A stretch of 15,946 nucleotides of DNA, taken from assembly GCA_009774895.1 (NCBI GenBank), contig VSOO01000007.1:4862-20807 (forward strand), given 5' to 3'. The DNA is from Alistipes sp. (GTDB taxonomy: Bacteria > Bacteroidota > Bacteroidia > Bacteroidales > Rikenellaceae). This document shows, piece after piece, positions 14,325-15,946 of this stretch; position 1 is the stretch's first letter, and each line of letters starts with the position of its first letter. The notes under the pieces are model-generated. The model saw only the letters and a list, made by a program, of their open reading frames with translations, searched no databases and had not been told where the DNA came from. Both the position numbers and the translations under genes were made by a program.

Positions 14325-14330
14325 TCCGCC
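14315..14330. repeat. 16-bp perfect palindrome over the U32 stop codon
   Basis: GGCGGATTAATCCGCC is its own reverse complement and includes the TAA stop at 14322-14324. As RNA it could fold into a 6-bp stem with a UUAA loop. No T tract follows and the MFS ATG is only 13 nt further on, so at most it would be a weak attenuating or processing site. Confidence 0.5.
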
Positions 14331-14343
14331 CGGCACCGCGACC

Positions 14344-15759
14344 ATGGGCGACGCTCCGCGATACGACGACGCACCCGCCTGGGACGGCGTGCCGATGCCC
14401 CGGCGGCTCGGGGCCATTGCGGCCGTGGCGTTCGGCGTGGGGCTGGCCGTGCTCGACGGCACCATCGCCAACGTGGCGCTCCCGACCATCGCCCGCGAGC
14501 TGGAGATCAGCCCCGCGGATTCGATCTGGATCGTGAACGCCTACCAACTCGCGATCATGGTCACGCTGCTCACCTTCTCGGCTCTGGGCGACATCGCAGG
14601 CTACCGCCGGGTCTATACGGGCGGCCTGGCGCTCTTCACCCTCGCGTCCTTAGGCTGCACGCTGGCCGGCTCGTTCCGCATGCTGGTGCTGGCGCGCGCG
14701 GTGCAGGGCATCGGCGCCGCGGCTGTCACGTCGGTCAATACCACGCTCATCCGCACGATCTACCCCCGCCGCCACCTGGGCCGCGGCATGGGGCTCAACG
14801 CCACGGTGGTCGCCGTGGCTTCGGTCGCCGGCCCCACGCTCGCGGCCGGCATCCTCGCGGCCGCACCGTGGCCGTGGCTCTTCGCCATAAACATCCCGAT
14901 CGGCCTGGCGGCGCTCGCACTCGGCCGCCGCTTCCTGCCCGACAATCCGGTGCGGAGCGCCGTGCGCCGCTTCCGGTGGCGCGACGGCGCGATGAACGCC
15001 CTCACGTTCGGACTGCTGATGGCCTCGGTCGAGGGCTACTCCCACGGCCTCGACCCGCGGCTGGTCGGAGCGGGCCTCGCGGCACTCCTCGTCGCAGGCT
15101 TCTTCTTCATCCGCAGCCAGCTGCGCATGGAGTACCCGCTGCTGCCGTTCGACCTGCTCCGCATCCCGATCTTCTCGGTCTCGGTCCTGACCTCCGTCTG
15201 CTCCTACTTCGCGCAGATGCTGGCCGTCACGGCCCTGCCCTTCTGCCTGCAACACGACCTCGGGCACAGCGAGGTGCAGACCGGACTGCTCATGACCGCG
15301 TGGCCCGCCGTGGTCACGGTCGTCGCACCGCTGGCCGGACTGCTCGCCGAGCGGCTCCATGCCGGCGCGCTGGGCGGCACGGGACTGCTGCTCATGTCGT
15401 GCGGCCTGTGTTCGCTGGCGTTCCTGCCCGCAGATCCCGCCACCGCGGACATCGTGTGGCGCCTGGCCCTCTGCGGCGGGGGATTCGCTCTCTTCCAGTC
15501 GCCCAACAACAGCATCCTGATCGCCTCCGCGCCTCCCGCACGCAGCGGCTCGGCGAGCGGCATGCTGGCCTCCGCGCGCCTCGTGGGCCAGACCACGGGC
15601 GCCGCCGCCATGGCCCTGCTCTTCCACACGGCCGGCAACCCCACGCGCACGGCCTTTCTGCTCGCGGGAGCCCTCGCCTTCGCGGGCGCCGCGGTCAGCG
15701 CCGCACGTCTGGGGCTTCCGCTGCCCGAGGGCGTCGGAGGCCGCACGGACCGTCGCTGA
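14344..15759 (+). CDS. MFS drug/efflux transporter, DHA2 (14-helix) type
   Basis: The 471-residue polytopic inner-membrane protein carries DHA2 signatures. Helix 1 has LDGTIANVALP (37-47), motif D1 of the 14-helix subfamily. The loop between helices 2 and 3 has LGDIAGYRR (81-89, motif A). Helix 5 has GPTLAAGIL followed by PWPWLFAINIPIG (163-187). Hydrophobic segments continue to the C-terminus, consistent with about 14 helices. Proteins of this group (EmrB/QacA type) export drugs, dyes or metabolites by proton antiport; the substrate cannot be predicted. No EmrA-type adaptor or TolC-type outer-membrane gene is adjacent. It starts 19 nt after the U32 gene, likely the last gene of that operon, with no Shine-Dalgarno. 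ATG 14395 (Met18) is an alternative start that would still keep helix 1. Confidence 0.9.
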   Translation: MGDAPRYDDAPAWDGVPMPRRLGAIAAVAFGVGLAVLDGTIANVALPTIARELEISPADSIWIVNAYQLAIMVTLLTFSALGDIAGYRRVYTGGLALFTLASLGCTLAGSFRMLVLARAVQGIGAAAVTSVNTTLIRTIYPRRHLGRGMGLNATVVAVASVAGPTLAAGILAAAPWPWLFAINIPIGLAALALGRRFLPDNPVRSAVRRFRWRDGAMNALTFGLLMASVEGYSHGLDPRLVGAGLAALLVAGFFFIRSQLRMEYPLLPFDLLRIPIFSVSVLTSVCSYFAQMLAVTALPFCLQHDLGHSEVQTGLLMTAWPAVVTVVAPLAGLLAERLHAGALGGTGLLLMSCGLCSLAFLPADPATADIVWRLALCGGGFALFQSPNNSILIASAPPARSGSASGMLASARLVGQTTGAAAMALLFHTAGNPTRTAFLLAGALAFAGAAVSAARLGLPLPEGVGGRTDRR

Positions 15760-15946
15760 CCCCGCGAAACATACGCCGTCTCCGATCGTCCGAACGCGGC
15801 TCGCGCCCCGCAGGAGCGAAAAACCCACGGACCGGACAGCGGCGGCGCGGAACCGGGCTCCGCACAGCGGATATGCGCCCGCCCCGCAACCTCCTCCGCC
15901 AGAGGGAGGAAGCAAGCGGCTACGGAACACTAAAACAACCTAATTG

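Noticed and set aside
14315..14330. Palindrome at the U32 stop as a transcription terminator
   Set aside because: There is no T tract, and the next gene starts 13 nt later in the same direction, which favours an operon.
15760..15946. Possible hairpin (TCCTCC 15892-15897 with GGAGGA 15905-15910) as a terminator after the MFS gene
   Set aside because: The stem is six bases, lies 132 nt after the stop and has no T tract; it may equally belong to the next gene outside the window.

Overview
The window looks like chromosome from a GC-rich member of the Bacteroidales, most likely Alistipes or a close Rikenellaceae relative. I base this on three things: the gene families present, repeated Bacteroidetes-type promoter boxes (TAnnTTTG, sometimes with a TTTG-like -33 element 19-20 nt upstream), and the near absence of Shine-Dalgarno sequences. 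Coding DNA is so GC-rich that long spurious open frames run opposite almost every real gene. Several real genes are also preceded by in-frame open sequence that would mislead a longest-ORF caller, so I set starts from promoter position and family N-termini.

Layout. 1-61 (-) is the 5' end of a CvpA-like membrane protein. 387-2411 (+) is a secreted glycoside hydrolase family 2 protein that appears to have lost both catalytic glutamates. It converges on, and overlaps by 77 bp, an opposing two-gene operon: ispG (MEP isoprenoid pathway, 4463-2955) followed by a WbqC-like gene (2958-2335), joined by an ATGA overlap. Divergent from ispG is a two-gene unit: a small lipoprotein (4593-5168) and a radical SAM/SPASM enzyme (5165-6247), joined by a GTGA overlap. 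This matches the paired rSAM/lipoprotein system of Bacteroidetes, whose chemistry I do not know to have been described. It is the best candidate here for an unexplored system. A 540-bp spacer rich in inverted repeats follows. Then come recG (6788-8896, apparently leaderless), a periplasmic DUF3108 protein (8948-9745) and a single-pass membrane coiled-coil protein (9794-10729). A strong hairpin (10802-10837) sits between that gene and a convergent ROK-family sugar kinase (10862-11863, -). The last block runs rightward: polyprenyl diphosphate synthase (12104-13075), a U32/TrhP-like tRNA hydroxylation protein (13077-14324) and a DHA2-type MFS exporter (14344-15759), probably one operon. The last 187 bp hold no gene I can support.

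Functionally the window is mostly housekeeping: isoprenoid precursor and chain synthesis, DNA repair, tRNA modification, sugar phosphorylation and export. Two accessory points stand out: the rSAM/lipoprotein pair and the degenerate GH2 protein. I see no insertion sequence, CRISPR array, tRNA, rRNA or phage gene.
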